Source of the DNA: Streptomyces meridianus
GTDB taxonomy: Bacteria; Actinomycetota; Actinomycetes; Streptomycetales; Streptomycetaceae
Assembly (NCBI RefSeq): GCF_023703325.1
Contig: NZ_JAMQGM010000011.1
Location: 23,768-87,767, forward strand
Direction: 5' to 3'
DNA: 64,000 nt
Made by a program: the position numbers and the translations under genes. Under the pieces are notes generated by a model. The model made no database searches. It was not told where the DNA came from and saw only the letters and a list, made by a program, of their open reading frames with translations. This document shows positions 1 through 8,212 of this stretch, piece by piece; positions within the stretch are counted from its first letter, which is position 1; every line of letters begins with the position of its first letter.

Positions 1-1259
1 GCGGTGGGCTTGGCCTCCAGCGAGTCGATCGCGGTCAGCTGTTCGGCGGTGACGTGCACGTCCTCGCGCAGCCGGTCCTTCTGGTTCGGCCGGTCCCCGA
101 GGACGGTGTCGAACGAGGCCTGGGCGACCGGCACCAGGTCGGGGTGCGCGACCCAGGAGCCGTCGAAGCCGTCGTTCGCCTCGCGGTCCTTGTCGGCCTT
201 GACCTTCTCGAACGCGACCTTGTTGACCTCCGCGTCCCGGCGCGAGGGGATGAAGGCGGCCATGCCGCCGATCGCGTGCGCGCCCCGCTTGTGGCAGGTG
301 CGCACCAGGAGTTCGGTGTAGGCGCGCATGAAGGGGGCGGTCATCGTCACCGCGTTGCGGTCGGGAAGCACGAACTTCTGCCCGCCGTCGCGGAAGTTCT
401 TGACGATGGAGAACAGGTAGTCCCACCGGCCCGCGTTGAGTCCCGAGGCGTGGTCGCGCAGCTCGTAGAGGATCTCCTCCATCTCGTACGCGGCGGTGAT
501 CGTCTCGATCAGGACGGTCGCGCGCACCGTGCCCTGCGGGATGCCCAGGTACTCCTGCGCGAAGACGAAGACGTCGTTCCACAGCCGTGCTTCGAGGTGG
601 GACTCCATCTTCGGGAGGTAGAAGTACGGGCCCTTGCCGAGGTCGATCAGCCGCTGCGCGTTGTGGAAGAAATACAGCCCGAAGTCGACGAGTCCGCCCG
701 GGACCGGGCCCGCTTCCGAACGCAGGTGGCGCTCGTTCAGGTGCCAGCCGCGCGGGCGCATGACGACGGTGGCGAGTTCATCGGCCGGCCGCAGCGCATA
801 CGTCTTGCCCTGCCCGCTGGTGAAGTCGATCCGGCGCTCGTAGGCGTCGGTCATGTTGAGCTGGCCGAGGACCACGTTCTCCCAGGTGGGGGAGGAGGCG
901 TCCTCGAAGTCGGCGAGCCACACCCGGGCGCCCGAGTTGAGCGCGTTGATCGTCATCTTCCGGTCCGTCGGGCCGGTGATCTCCACGCGGCGGTCCTCCA
1001 GGGCCGGGGGAGCCGGGGCCACCTGCCACGCGCCCTCCCGGATGTGCGCGGTGTCGGGGAGGAAGTCCAGCCTGCCGGTCCGGGCGATCTCCGCGCGCCG
1101 CTCCCTGCGCAGTTCCAGCAGCTCATTGCGGCGCGGGGTGAAGCGCCGGTGCAGTTCGGCGAGGAAGGCGAGCGCCGGCTCGGTGAGGACCTCCTCCTGC
1201 CGGGGAAGAGTCGGGGCGTCGACGACGGTGACCGGCGAGGACGGCGCTGGTGCGGACAT
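1..1259 (-). CDS. aceB: Malate synthase A (C-terminus cut by window edge)
   Basis: Condenses glyoxylate with acetyl-CoA to malate, consuming glyoxylate from allantoin breakdown or the ethylmalonyl-CoA pathway. About 419 codons are visible on the minus strand from an ATG at 1259 ([13 protein letters not shown]...). The family is normally about 540 residues, so roughly 120 C-terminal residues lie left of base 1. The malate synthase signature [16 protein letters not shown] is complete, as are the [10 protein letters not shown] segment before it and the [14 protein letters not shown] segment nearer the N-terminus. The C-terminal part, where the family's catalytic aspartate usually lies, is not visible. 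It sits beside allantoinase, allantoicase and an IclR regulator, so co-regulation by that regulator is likely. Family assignment is certain; the gene symbol is the usual one. Confidence 0.95.
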   Translation of the reverse strand, partial: MSAPAPSSPVTVVDAPTLPRQEEVLTEPALAFLAELHRRFTPRRNELLELRRERRAEIARTGRLDFLPDTAHIREGAWQVAPAPPALEDRRVEITGPTDRKMTINALNSGARVWLADFEDASSPTWENVVLGQLNMTDAYERRIDFTSGQGKTYALRPADELATVVMRPRGWHLNERHLRSEAGPVPGGLVDFGLYFFHNAQRLIDLGKGPYFYLPKMESHLEARLWNDVFVFAQEYLGIPQGTVRATVLIETITAAYEMEEILYELRDHASGLNAGRWDYLFSIVKNFRDGGQKFVLPDRNAVTMTAPFMRAYTELLVRTCHKRGAHAIGGMAAFIPSRRDAEVNKVAFEKVKADKDREANDGFDGSWVAHPDLVPVAQASFDTVLGDRPNQKDRLREDVHVTAEQLTAIDSLEAKPT

Positions 1260-1332
1260 GAGTTGTCACTCCTTCAGCGGGCGGTGCCCCGGGACGTGTT
1301 CCCGGCAGCCCTTCTGGCTTGTGGAGACTAGT

Positions 1333-1347
1333 TTCCTCATGGTGGAA
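1333..1347. promoter_or_regulatory. Imperfect TTCC(N7)GGAA dyad upstream of malate synthase
   Basis: The 15-bp sequence TTCCTCATGGTGGAA reads TTCC-N7-GGAA, with one further symmetric C/G pair inside the arms. It lies 74 bp upstream of the malate synthase start, a plausible operator position. IclR-family regulators often bind TTCC/GGAA-type dyads, and an IclR gene lies at 2906-3715. The match to the better dyad at 3913-3929 is only partial, so assignment to the same regulator is inference. Confidence 0.3.
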
Positions 1348-1349
1348 CT

Positions 1350-2078
1350 TCAATGGGAGGCATCGGTTGCGGAACCGGGTGGGGCCGGCGGGCGGTGGGC
1401 CGGGTCGGCGCCCTCGCGGGCCGCTCGGGCCGCTCGGGCCGGGGGGTGTTCCAGCAGTCCGAGGTCCTCGGGGGTGTCGATGTCGTCGGGGCTCGCGATG
1501 TCGGAGCACTCCACCACGAGGATCTCGGCCTCGTGCCGCCGCAGGTAGTCGCGGGCCCCGCGGTCGCCCGACGCGCTCGCCCCGACATCCGTCCAGCGGT
1601 CGGACCCGATCAGCACAGGATGCCCGCGGCGGCCGTCGTACACGGCGGCGGCGAGCGCCGTACGGGTTCTCGACGCGGCACCCACCACGCGCGCCACGGC
1701 GTCCGCGCCGATCCGCGGCTGGTCCACGAGCAGGACGACGACCGCCCGTGCTCCGGACCGGGCCAGCGACGCCAGTCCGGCCCGCAGCGAGGACCCCATG
1801 CCCTCGGCCCAGTCCGGGTTGTCCACGAGCACGCAACGGGGGAGCCGGGCCCGCTCGCGCACCTGAGCGGCCGTCGCGCCGAGCACCACATGGACCGGCC
1901 CGCATCCGGCGTCCAGCAGGGCCCTCGCCCGGTCCTCGACGAGCGGCCGGCCGTCCGTGTCGAGCAGTGCCTTCGGGCGGCCGCCGAGCCGCCGGCCCGC
2001 GCCGGCCGCGAGGAGCAGTCCCGCCACCGGCGCCGCCGCACCGCTCTCTTCCCTCTCCCGACCGATGTCCCGACCCAT
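1350..2078 (-). CDS. MobA/MocA-like nucleotidyltransferase (molybdenum cofactor)
   Basis: Probable CTP/GTP:molybdopterin nucleotidyltransferase that finishes a molybdenum cofactor. Near the N-terminus the nucleotide-binding signature LLLAAGAGRRLGGRPKALL is intact, followed by the MocA-type DNPDWAEGMGSSLRAGL, the metal-binding LVDQPRI and GHPVLIG. I start at the ATG at 2078 (MGRDIGRE, 242 aa), which has AAGGA about 10 nt upstream. A longer frame from 2117 adds 13 arginine/proline-rich residues. The tail after DIDTPEDLGLLEH is low complexity. Its position beside allantoin genes suggests cofactor supply for a purine-oxidising molybdoenzyme such as xanthine dehydrogenase; that link is inference. 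Whether the product is MCD or MGD cannot be told from sequence alone. Confidence 0.75.
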   Translation of the reverse strand: MGRDIGREREESGAAAPVAGLLLAAGAGRRLGGRPKALLDTDGRPLVEDRARALLDAGCGPVHVVLGATAAQVRERARLPRCVLVDNPDWAEGMGSSLRAGLASLARSGARAVVVLLVDQPRIGADAVARVVGAASRTRTALAAAVYDGRRGHPVLIGSDRWTDVGASASGDRGARDYLRRHEAEILVVECSDIASPDDIDTPEDLGLLEHPPARAARAAREGADPAHRPPAPPGSATDASH

Positions 2079-2300
2079 GCCCCCGATCCTTGCAGGCCGA
2101 GCCCTTCGGGGGGACATGTGCCCCGTGGCGTTGCCCGGAAGCCCCGCCCCGGGGGCCTCCCGGAGGGGACCGGACCGCGGACGTCATCCTTGGGGTTGAA
2201 TTTCGCCCTCCGTGTAGATGTCGGTGCGGAGAGTGGCGTTAACTGGTCCTGTTCCTGCTCGTGCGGCCGTCGACCGGTGGCAGTGCAGGGAGGCGGGAAC

Positions 2301-2708
2301 ATGCAGGCAGGGCACGGAACCGGGGGGTGCCGGTTGCGCGAGGAACTGATCATCGACGGAACGCTCCCGGGCGCCGAGGTGGCCGGAGAGGGCGCTGTGG
2401 CCGTGGAACACGGGCGGACAGCAGAGGCCGGCGGCGGCGACCCGAGGGTGGCGCGGTTGCGGCAGGCGGTGGCGCGACTGCGCCGCGAACTGGCCGGGCA
2501 TCCCGCCGATCTGCCGGACCGCACCGTCGCCGAGGACGAACTCGCCGTTCTGGACGCCATGGTGAGCACCGGTTTTCCCGAGGTTCCGCGGTTGCGTCAT
2601 TCGCTGCTGCTGGTGGCCGGGGCAGTGGGCTCGGTCAGTGCTCTGGGTGCTGCGCTCCGCGAGGTGCGCAAGGCCGTGGAGATCTTCACGGACCCACAGG
2701 GCCGCTGA
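2301..2708 (+). CDS. Small conserved actinobacterial protein (DUF5955-like)
   Basis: 135-residue protein from the ATG at 2301, with GGAGGCGGGAAC just upstream as ribosome binding site. The first 45 residues are polar and glycine-rich. After that comes an all-helical region with a run of arginine/leucine heptads (PRVARLRQAVARLRRELAGH), then LAVLDAM, LRHSLLLVAGAVGSVSALG and ALREVRKAVEIF. No signal peptide or catalytic motif is visible. It resembles the short Streptomyces proteins filed as DUF5955, but I make that assignment from memory. Function is unknown. It lies between the MobA-like gene and the IclR regulator on the opposite strand to both. Confidence 0.6.
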   Translation: MQAGHGTGGCRLREELIIDGTLPGAEVAGEGAVAVEHGRTAEAGGGDPRVARLRQAVARLRRELAGHPADLPDRTVAEDELAVLDAMVSTGFPEVPRLRHSLLLVAGAVGSVSALGAALREVRKAVEIFTDPQGR

Positions 2709-2905
2709 CCGGATCAGCCGCTCGCAGTCGCGCTGGCGCAGGACCGCGGCCGGTTCCCGCAGACGGGAGAACATCGGCGGAGCAGGGCCGCGCCCGCCGG
2801 CAGTATGCATTCCGCCGTGGCCGCAAACCGGCGCAGAGGTCCGACGGTCCCGGCCGACGCGCGTCCTGCCGGCGGACATCCGGTCGGCGTCCCCGTGGGC
2901 CGGCC

Positions 2906-3715
2906 TCAACCGGGCTGACCCGCCGGGCCGTCGTCGAAGGCGGCCGACAGTTCCGCCGCCACCTCCTTCAGCATGGGCACGAGCCGGTCCGTCTGGGCCT
3001 CGGTGAGGCGGCCGGCCGGTCCGGAGACCGAGATGGCAGCGGCCGTGGGGGCGCCCGGCACACCGACGGCCAGGCAGCGGACGCCGATCTCCTGCTCGTT
3101 GTCGTCGATGGCATACCCCGTCTCGCGGACCTGCTCCAGGGCGTCCAGGAACGCGTCCGGGGACGTGATCGTCCGCTCGGTCGCCGCGGGCATGCCCGTG
3201 CGGGCCAGCAGGGCACGGACCTCGTCGGCGCGGAACTGGGCGAGCAGTGCCTTCCCCACGCCCGTGGAGTGGGGAAGGACCCGGCGGCCGACTTCGGTGA
3301 ACATCCGCATGGCGTGCCGGGAGGGCACCTGGGCGACGTACACCACCTCGTCGCCGTCGAGCAGGGCCATGTTCGCCGTCTCGCCGGTCTCCTCCACCAG
3401 CCGGGCCAGATGCGGGCGGGCCCAGGTGCCGAGCAGACGCGCCGAGGTCTCGCCGAGCCGGATCAGCCGGGGTCCCAACGCGTAACGGCGGTCGGGCAGT
3501 TGGCGGACGTATCCGCAGGAGACCAGCGTGCGCATCAGCCGGTGAATGGTGGGCAGTGGCAGCCCGCTGTCGGCCGATAGTCTGCTCAGCCCCACCTCGC
3601 CACCGGCATCGGCCATCCGCTCCAGGAGGTCGAAGGCGCGCTCGAGGGACTGCACGCCGCCCGTCCCGCTTCCTGATCTGGCCTGTGCGGAAGTGCTTTC
3701 GCGTGACGGCGGCAC
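2906..3715 (-). CDS. allR: IclR-family repressor of allantoin genes (AllR-like)
   Basis: 269-residue IclR regulator. An N-terminal winged helix-turn-helix (about residues 20-80: VQSLERAFDLLERMADAG ... LPLPTIHRLMRTLVSCGYV) precedes an IclR effector domain (GPRLIRLG ... TGVGKALLAQ ... GYAIDDNEQEIGVRCLAVGVP ... AISVSGPAGRL). The GTG at 3715 is preceded by AAAGGAA about 7 nt away. It is divergent from allantoinase and allantoicase. In Streptomyces coelicolor an IclR protein in this setting, AllR, is known to repress the allantoin regulon including malate synthase, with allantoin-derived metabolites relieving binding. The symbol is assigned by context. A candidate operator is at 3913-3929. Confidence 0.85.
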   Translation of the reverse strand: MPPSRESTSAQARSGSGTGGVQSLERAFDLLERMADAGGEVGLSRLSADSGLPLPTIHRLMRTLVSCGYVRQLPDRRYALGPRLIRLGETSARLLGTWARPHLARLVEETGETANMALLDGDEVVYVAQVPSRHAMRMFTEVGRRVLPHSTGVGKALLAQFRADEVRALLARTGMPAATERTITSPDAFLDALEQVRETGYAIDDNEQEIGVRCLAVGVPGAPTAAAISVSGPAGRLTEAQTDRLVPMLKEVAAELSAAFDDGPAGQPG

Positions 3716-3772
3716 GTCGCGTTCCTTTCGGGACGGGAAGGGCCGGTGATCGCGTCGGGTGCGCGGACCGCG

Positions 3773-3806
3773 CCGGCCGGCACGTGGCAGCCTACCTGCC
3801 GGCCGG
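3773..3806. repeat. 10-bp perfect inverted repeat in the allR leader/promoter
   Basis: CCGGCCGGCA at 3773-3782 and TGCCGGCCGG at 3797-3806 form perfect arms around a 14-nt loop, 58-91 bp upstream of the IclR start. It could be an RNA hairpin in the allR leader or simply a GC-rich dyad. No U tract follows on the allR strand. Confidence 0.35.
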
Positions 3807-3912
3807 ATGCGCGGGCCGGGGCCGCATGGGATCGCCGCCGGTCACGCGGGTCCCGCGGCCGAGGTCGGCCCGGGGGGTCTTGACGGTGCCGGGCGCGAAG
3901 TGAAGACTTTCG

Positions 3913-3929
3913 TTCAACAGAACGTTGAA
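3913..3929. promoter_or_regulatory. Candidate AllR operator upstream of allantoinase
   Basis: TTCAAC-AGAAC-GTTGAA is a perfect 6-bp inverted repeat with a 5-bp spacer. It is in the AT-richer middle of the allR-allB intergenic region, 89 bp before the GTG of allantoinase and about 200 bp before allR. The size and symmetry fit an IclR-family operator, and the neighbour is an IclR gene. It also argues against the upstream ATG at 3925 as the allantoinase start, because that codon falls inside the dyad. Confidence 0.6.
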
Positions 3930-4017
3930 TACTGCCGGGTCGGAGGCATGCCCCGCTCCGCCCTCCGGTCGCGGTGCTCGCCGCGGGCGGGCGCCGAGCG
4001 TGAAGTGGAGGAACCGG

Positions 4018-5370
4018 GTGTCCCGAGCGGAACTGGTCCTGAGGGCCCGGCGTGTGGTCATGCCGGACGGCACCCGCCCGGCCTCGGTCGCCGTGACCGG
4101 AGGCCGGATCGAGGGCGTTCTCCCGTACGACGCCGAGGTTCCGGCCGGGGCGCAACTGGAGGACTTCGGCGACGACGTGCTGCTGCCCGGCCTGGTCGAC
4201 ACCCATGTGCACGTGAACGACCCCGGCCGCAGCGCCTGGGAGGGTTTCGCGTCCGCGACCCGGGCGGCGGCGGCCGGCGGGATCACCACCCTGGTCGACA
4301 TGCCGCTGAACAGCATCCCGCCGACGGTGAGTGTCGCGCACCTGGAGACGAAACGAGCCGTCGCCCGCGGCAAGGCATACATCGACGTCGGCTTCTGGGG
4401 TGGCGCGGTGCCCGGAAACCTCCGGGACCTGGCTCCGCTGCACGAGGCCGGCGTGTTCGGCTTCAAGTGCTTCCTCCTGCCGTCCGGTGTGGACGAGTTC
4501 CCGCACCTCGGCGCGGACGAACTCACCGGTGCCATGCGCGAGATCGCCGGGTTCGACGGCCTGCTCATCGTGCACGCGGAGGATCCGCACCTCATCGGCT
4601 CCGCGCCGCACGCCCCCGGCCCGCGCTACGCCGACTTCCTCGCCTCCCGCCCCCGGGAGGCGGAGAACGCGGCGGTCTCCCGCCTGATCGGAACGGCGAA
4701 ACGGCTCGGGGCCCGGGTGCACGTCCTGCACCTTTCCTCGGCCGATGCGCTGCCGCTCATCGCCGGTGCCAAGCGGGAGGGAGTGCGGGTCAGTGTCGAG
4801 ACCTGTCCGCACTTCCTCACCTTGACGGCGGAGGAAGTCCCCGACGGGGCAACGGAGTTCAAGTGCTGCCCGCCGATCCGCGAGGCCGCCAACCAGGACG
4901 CCCTCTGGCAGGGTCTCGCGGACGGTGTCATCGACTGCGTCGTCTCCGATCACTCACCCTGCACGCCTGATCTCAAGCGCTTCGACACCGGTGACTTCGC
5001 CGAGGCCTGGGGCGGCATCTCCTCCCTGCAACTGGGGCTGCCCGCGGTCTGGACGGAGGCCCGCAGGCGTGGTCACGCCGTCGAGGACGTGGCGCGGTGG
5101 ATGGCGACCGCGCCCGCGGAGCTGGCGGGGCTCGACCGCAAGGGAGCCATCGAAGCGGGCCGCGACGCCGACTTCGCCGTCCTCGCCCCGGACGAGACGT
5201 TCACGGTGGACCCCGTGCGGCTCCACCACCGCAACCCGGTCACGGCCTATGCAGGACGCACACTCCACGGCGTCGTGCGGTCCACCTGGCTGCGCGGGCG
5301 CCGTATCGCGGACCACGGCAGCACCACCGGGCCCACCGGCCGACTTCTCGAGAGGCAGAACCGGGCATGA
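4018..5370 (+). CDS. allB: Allantoinase
   Basis: Cyclic amidohydrolase converting allantoin to allantoate. 450 residues from the GTG at 4018, preceded by GGAGG with 6-nt spacing; an upstream in-frame ATG at 3925 lies in the operator and is rejected. The metal ligands are all visible: DTHVHV (61-66), the carboxylated lysine in [10 protein letters not shown] (K150), IVHAED (H186), HVLHLSS (H238) and VVSDHSP (D311). The length is typical of bacterial allantoinases. The stop overlaps the allantoicase ATG in an ATGA, indicating translational coupling. The enzyme is cytoplasmic and its expression is expected to be induced by relief of the divergent IclR repressor. Confidence 0.95.
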   Translation: MSRAELVLRARRVVMPDGTRPASVAVTGGRIEGVLPYDAEVPAGAQLEDFGDDVLLPGLVDTHVHVNDPGRSAWEGFASATRAAAAGGITTLVDMPLNSIPPTVSVAHLETKRAVARGKAYIDVGFWGGAVPGNLRDLAPLHEAGVFGFKCFLLPSGVDEFPHLGADELTGAMREIAGFDGLLIVHAEDPHLIGSAPHAPGPRYADFLASRPREAENAAVSRLIGTAKRLGARVHVLHLSSADALPLIAGAKREGVRVSVETCPHFLTLTAEEVPDGATEFKCCPPIREAANQDALWQGLADGVIDCVVSDHSPCTPDLKRFDTGDFAEAWGGISSLQLGLPAVWTEARRRGHAVEDVARWMATAPAELAGLDRKGAIEAGRDADFAVLAPDETFTVDPVRLHHRNPVTAYAGRTLHGVVRSTWLRGRRIADHGSTTGPTGRLLERQNRA

Positions 5371-6512
5371 CAGCGGAGATCGTACGTTTCACCGGCGACG
5401 CGAACCCCTACTCCGGCGGGGACCCCTACGCCGACTACCGGGCCGCCGAGTTCCCCTTCACCACGCTCGTCGACCTGGCCGACCGGCGGCTGGGGGCCGG
5501 AGTCGTCGCCGCGAACGACGAGTTCTTCGCCGAGCGGGAGAACCTCCTCGTTCCCGGGCCGGCCCGGTTCGACCCGGCGCATTTCGGCCACAAGGGCAAG
5601 GTGATGGACGGCTGGGAGACCCGCCGGCGGCGTGGTGCGGGCACGGAGACCCCCCACCCGGACGCCGACGACCACGACTGGGCGCTCATCAGGCTCGGCG
5701 TGCCCGGGGTGGTCCGGGGCATCGTCGTCGACACGGCGCACTTCCGCGGCAACTACCCGCAGGCGGTCAGTGTCGAGGCGGCCTGTGTGGACGGTGTCGT
5801 CACGCCCGGTGAACTTCTCGCGCCCGGTGTCGAGTGGACGGAGATCGTTCCCCGGACGCCCGTCGGCGGCCACGCGGCCAACGGCTTTGCCGTGGACTGC
5901 GAGCGCCGCTTCACGCATCTGCGCCTCAAGCAGCATCCCGACGGGGGGATCGCACGGCTGCGGGTGCACGGTGAGGTCGCTCCCGATCCGGTGTGGCTCA
6001 CCGCGCTCGGCACGTTCGACGTCGTCGCGCTGGAGAACGGCGGACGGGTCGAGGACGCGTCCGACCGCTTCTACTCGCCGCCCGCCAACACCATCGCGCC
6101 GGGCCGTTCGCACCGCATGGACGACGGCTGGGAGACCCGGCGCCGCCGCGACCGGGGCAACGACTGGGTCCGCTACGCGCTCGCGGGCCGGGCCGCGATC
6201 AGGGCCGTCGAGATCGACACCGCCTACCTCAAGGGCAATGCGGCCGGATGGGCGGCCGTCCACGCACTCGATGCGCAGAGCGGTGCGGATCCGGCCGACC
6301 ACACCTCGGCGGCCTGGACCGAACTCCTGCCGCGCACTCGGCTCCAGCCGGACACCCTCCACCGCTTCCTGCTGGACGAGCCGCCGCCGGCCACCCATGT
6401 GCGGATCGACATCTTCCCCGACGGCGGGATCGCCCGGCTGCGGCTGCACGGAAGCCTCACCCCGGAAGCCCTCGCCGAGCTGACGGAACGTCATCGCATG
6501 CTCGGCGGATGA
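5367..6512 (+). CDS. alc: Allantoicase
   Basis: Hydrolyses allantoate to ureidoglycolate and urea, the step after allantoinase. 381 residues. The family's two-fold internal repeat is clear: [10 protein letters not shown] at residues 80-89 recurs as [11 protein letters not shown] at 251-261, and [12 protein letters not shown] at about 191 recurs as [12 protein letters not shown] near 357. This is the expected tandem jelly-roll layout. It starts inside the allantoinase stop (ATGA) and is the last gene of the operon. Ureidoglycolate lyase and urease are not in this window. The hairpin at 6525-6566 follows immediately as terminator. Confidence 0.95.
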   Translation: MTAEIVRFTGDANPYSGGDPYADYRAAEFPFTTLVDLADRRLGAGVVAANDEFFAERENLLVPGPARFDPAHFGHKGKVMDGWETRRRRGAGTETPHPDADDHDWALIRLGVPGVVRGIVVDTAHFRGNYPQAVSVEAACVDGVVTPGELLAPGVEWTEIVPRTPVGGHAANGFAVDCERRFTHLRLKQHPDGGIARLRVHGEVAPDPVWLTALGTFDVVALENGGRVEDASDRFYSPPANTIAPGRSHRMDDGWETRRRRDRGNDWVRYALAGRAAIRAVEIDTAYLKGNAAGWAAVHALDAQSGADPADHTSAAWTELLPRTRLQPDTLHRFLLDEPPPATHVRIDIFPDGGIARLRLHGSLTPEALAELTERHRMLGG

Positions 6513-6524
6513 CGTCGTGCTGCC

Positions 6525-6566
6525 TGCCGGCGCACCCGGACCGGTTCCGGCCCGGATGCGCCGGCA
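6525..6566 (+). terminator. Hairpin terminator after allantoicase
   Basis: TGCCGGCGCA (6525-6534) pairs perfectly with TGCGCCGGCA (6557-6566), starting 12 nt after the allantoicase stop. There is no U tract, as is usual for Streptomyces terminators. Confidence 0.6.
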
Positions 6567-6724
6567 TGGCCGGAACCGGCTCCGGCGCGCGTCGCCGACC
6601 GCGGGGAATCGGCCACTCCGGGTGTGAACGCCGTCGGCCGCAACGGCCGAGGAACGTGAACGTCTCGCGGAATTCGGGTGGTTGACGTTGACATGTCGCA
6701 CTCTACGCGCGTCATTCTCGTCCC

Positions 6725-7156
6725 ATGCGATTCCCCCCACACATCATCAGGATCGGCGCCCTGGGCGCCCTGGCCTCCGCCCTCCTCTTCGGCGGACCGG
6801 CCGTCGCCACCCCGGCGGCGACGGCCGCCCCCGCCCCCGCACACTCCGTCACGGCCCCGGCGGCCGCGGCGGTCGGCGACATCTGCTACACGAACCTGCC
6901 GCCCGAGGCCCACGACACCCTGGACCTCATCGAGTCGGGCGGCCCCTACCCGTATCCGCAGGACGGCACCGTCTTCCAGAACCGTGAGGGCCTCCTGCCG
7001 CCCCAGAGCTCCGGCTACTACCACGAGTACACGGTGATCACCCCCGGCTCTCCCGACCGCGGAGCGCGCCGCATCGTCACCGGCGAGGACGTCGAGGAGG
7101 ACTACTACACCGCCGACCACTACGCGTCGTTCGACCTCGTCGACCACGGCTGCTGA
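6725..7156 (+). CDS. Secreted guanyl-specific ribonuclease (RNase Sa type)
   Basis: 143-residue secreted RNase of the T1/Sa family, cleaving RNA 3' of guanosine. A basic start (MRFPPHIIRIG) and an alanine-rich hydrophobic segment form a Sec signal to about residue 30, followed by an Ala/Pro-rich stretch to about residue 50. The mature domain aligns without gaps to RNase Sa with an offset of 47: E101 (HEYTV), R112, R116 and H132 (DHY) correspond to Glu54, Arg65, Arg69 and His85. C54 and C143 match its single disulphide. LPPEAHDTLDLI and GTVFQNREG are also characteristic. I see no gene for a barstar-like inhibitor next to it, which is normal for secreted members. Confidence 0.93.
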   Translation: MRFPPHIIRIGALGALASALLFGGPAVATPAATAAPAPAHSVTAPAAAAVGDICYTNLPPEAHDTLDLIESGGPYPYPQDGTVFQNREGLLPPQSSGYYHEYTVITPGSPDRGARRIVTGEDVEEDYYTADHYASFDLVDHGC

Positions 7157-7160
7157 CCGC

Positions 7161-7179
7161 CGGACGGCAGCGCCGTCCG
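7161..7179 (+). terminator. Short perfect hairpin after the RNase gene
   Basis: CGGACGGC-AGC-GCCGTCCG has 8-bp arms and a 3-nt loop, 5 nt after the RNase stop. It probably acts as the transcription terminator. Confidence 0.6.
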
Positions 7180-7419
7180 CAGTGGCGACCGCACCCCGCA
7201 CGGGCGGCCGCCACTGCGGCATGTCCGCAAAACGCCCCCACCGGAAGTCGATGTCGGTGCTGCCCGGTACGGTTCAGGTCAGAAGCGACGTACGGCGGGC
7301 AAGGGGACCCAAGGGTGGCAAAGGTGCGTGCCTGCGCAGAGCCTCCCACCGGTCGGCCACGCGTCGCTCCCGAACCCGCCCACCGGGGCGGGTGAACCGA
7401 CGAAGGGCGACGAACTGCC

Positions 7420-8067
7420 GTGTACCGATGGGAGATCACCACAGCCGTGCTGGCGCAGCGGGTATTCGCCGTGGTTCGTGCCGACAGCTACGACCAGGCG
7501 GCTGCGACGGCGGACACCCTCATCTCCGGGGGGATCTGCAGTCTCGAGATATCGCTGACGACGCCGTTCGCCCTGGAGGTCGTCACGACCCTGACCCGCG
7601 AGGTCGGCGAGGAAGCGCTGATCGGAGCGGGCACCGTCCTCGACGCGACCTCGGCCCGGATGGCCGTCGACGCGGGAGCGCGCTTCCTCGTCTCCCCGGG
7701 GCTGGACGAAGACGTGATCCGCACCGGCCATCGCTACGGGGTTCCGGTCTTCCCCGGCGTGGCCACGCCCACCGAGATGATGCGGGCCCTGGAACTCGGG
7801 GCCGACGCACTCAACCTCTTCCCGGCCTCGGCCCACCGGCCGGCCTGGATCAAGGCGGTGCGCGCCACGCTGCCGCACGCGCCCCTGCTGCCGAGCGGAG
7901 GAGTCACGGTCGAGGACGCCCCCGACTGGATCGCCGCGGGCGCGGCGGCCTGCGGAATCGGATCGGACCTCTCCGAGGGCGACCGTGACGCCGTTGCCAA
8001 GCGCACCGCCGACCTGTTCTCCCGTCTGGCCGAAGCGGCCCCGCCGCCTCGGACGTCCGGCCCGTGA
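7420..8067 (+). CDS. KDPG/KHG aldolase-fold protein lacking the catalytic lysine
   Basis: 215-residue member of the class I 2-dehydro-3-deoxyphosphogluconate aldolase family, from a GTG at 7420. Fold motifs are strong: GGICSLEISL (E43 matches the E. coli catalytic Glu45), IGAGTVLD (T72 matches Thr73), FLVSPGLDEDVI, VFPGVATPTEMMRALELGAD and LLPSGGVTVEDAPDW. In the Schiff-base motif, however, the sequence reads ALNLFPAS, with asparagine (AAC at 7813-7815) at residue 132 where the family has lysine in KxFPA. Either the aldolase activity is lost or changed, or another lysine (for example in WIKAVR) has taken over. It stands alone between the RNase and a convergent hydrolase. The fold is certain, the activity is not. 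Confidence 0.8.
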   Translation: MYRWEITTAVLAQRVFAVVRADSYDQAAATADTLISGGICSLEISLTTPFALEVVTTLTREVGEEALIGAGTVLDATSARMAVDAGARFLVSPGLDEDVIRTGHRYGVPVFPGVATPTEMMRALELGADALNLFPASAHRPAWIKAVRATLPHAPLLPSGGVTVEDAPDWIAAGAAACGIGSDLSEGDRDAVAKRTADLFSRLAEAAPPPRTSGP

Positions 8068-8212
8068 CTCCGGCCGGCCGTGAGGAAGCCGTGCCCTCCG
8101 GCCGGCGGCGATTCGCACCGCCCGGTGCGTGGCGCGCGGTGTTCCCCGAGGACCCGCCCTGCCGCGGTCCGGTGGAGCGTCTCCACGCTCTCCGGTCCCG
8201 GCGCCGGGGACC

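Noticed and set aside
54..1331. Long open frame on the plus strand (425 codons)
   Set aside because: Antisense shadow of malate synthase, whose protein motifs are unambiguous. Its composition is Arg/Gly/Val-rich without family features.
3925..4017. Upstream ATG extension of allantoinase
   Set aside because: The ATG lies inside the operator dyad and lacks a Shine-Dalgarno, whereas GTG 4018 has GGAGG at 6 nt and gives the normal N-terminus.
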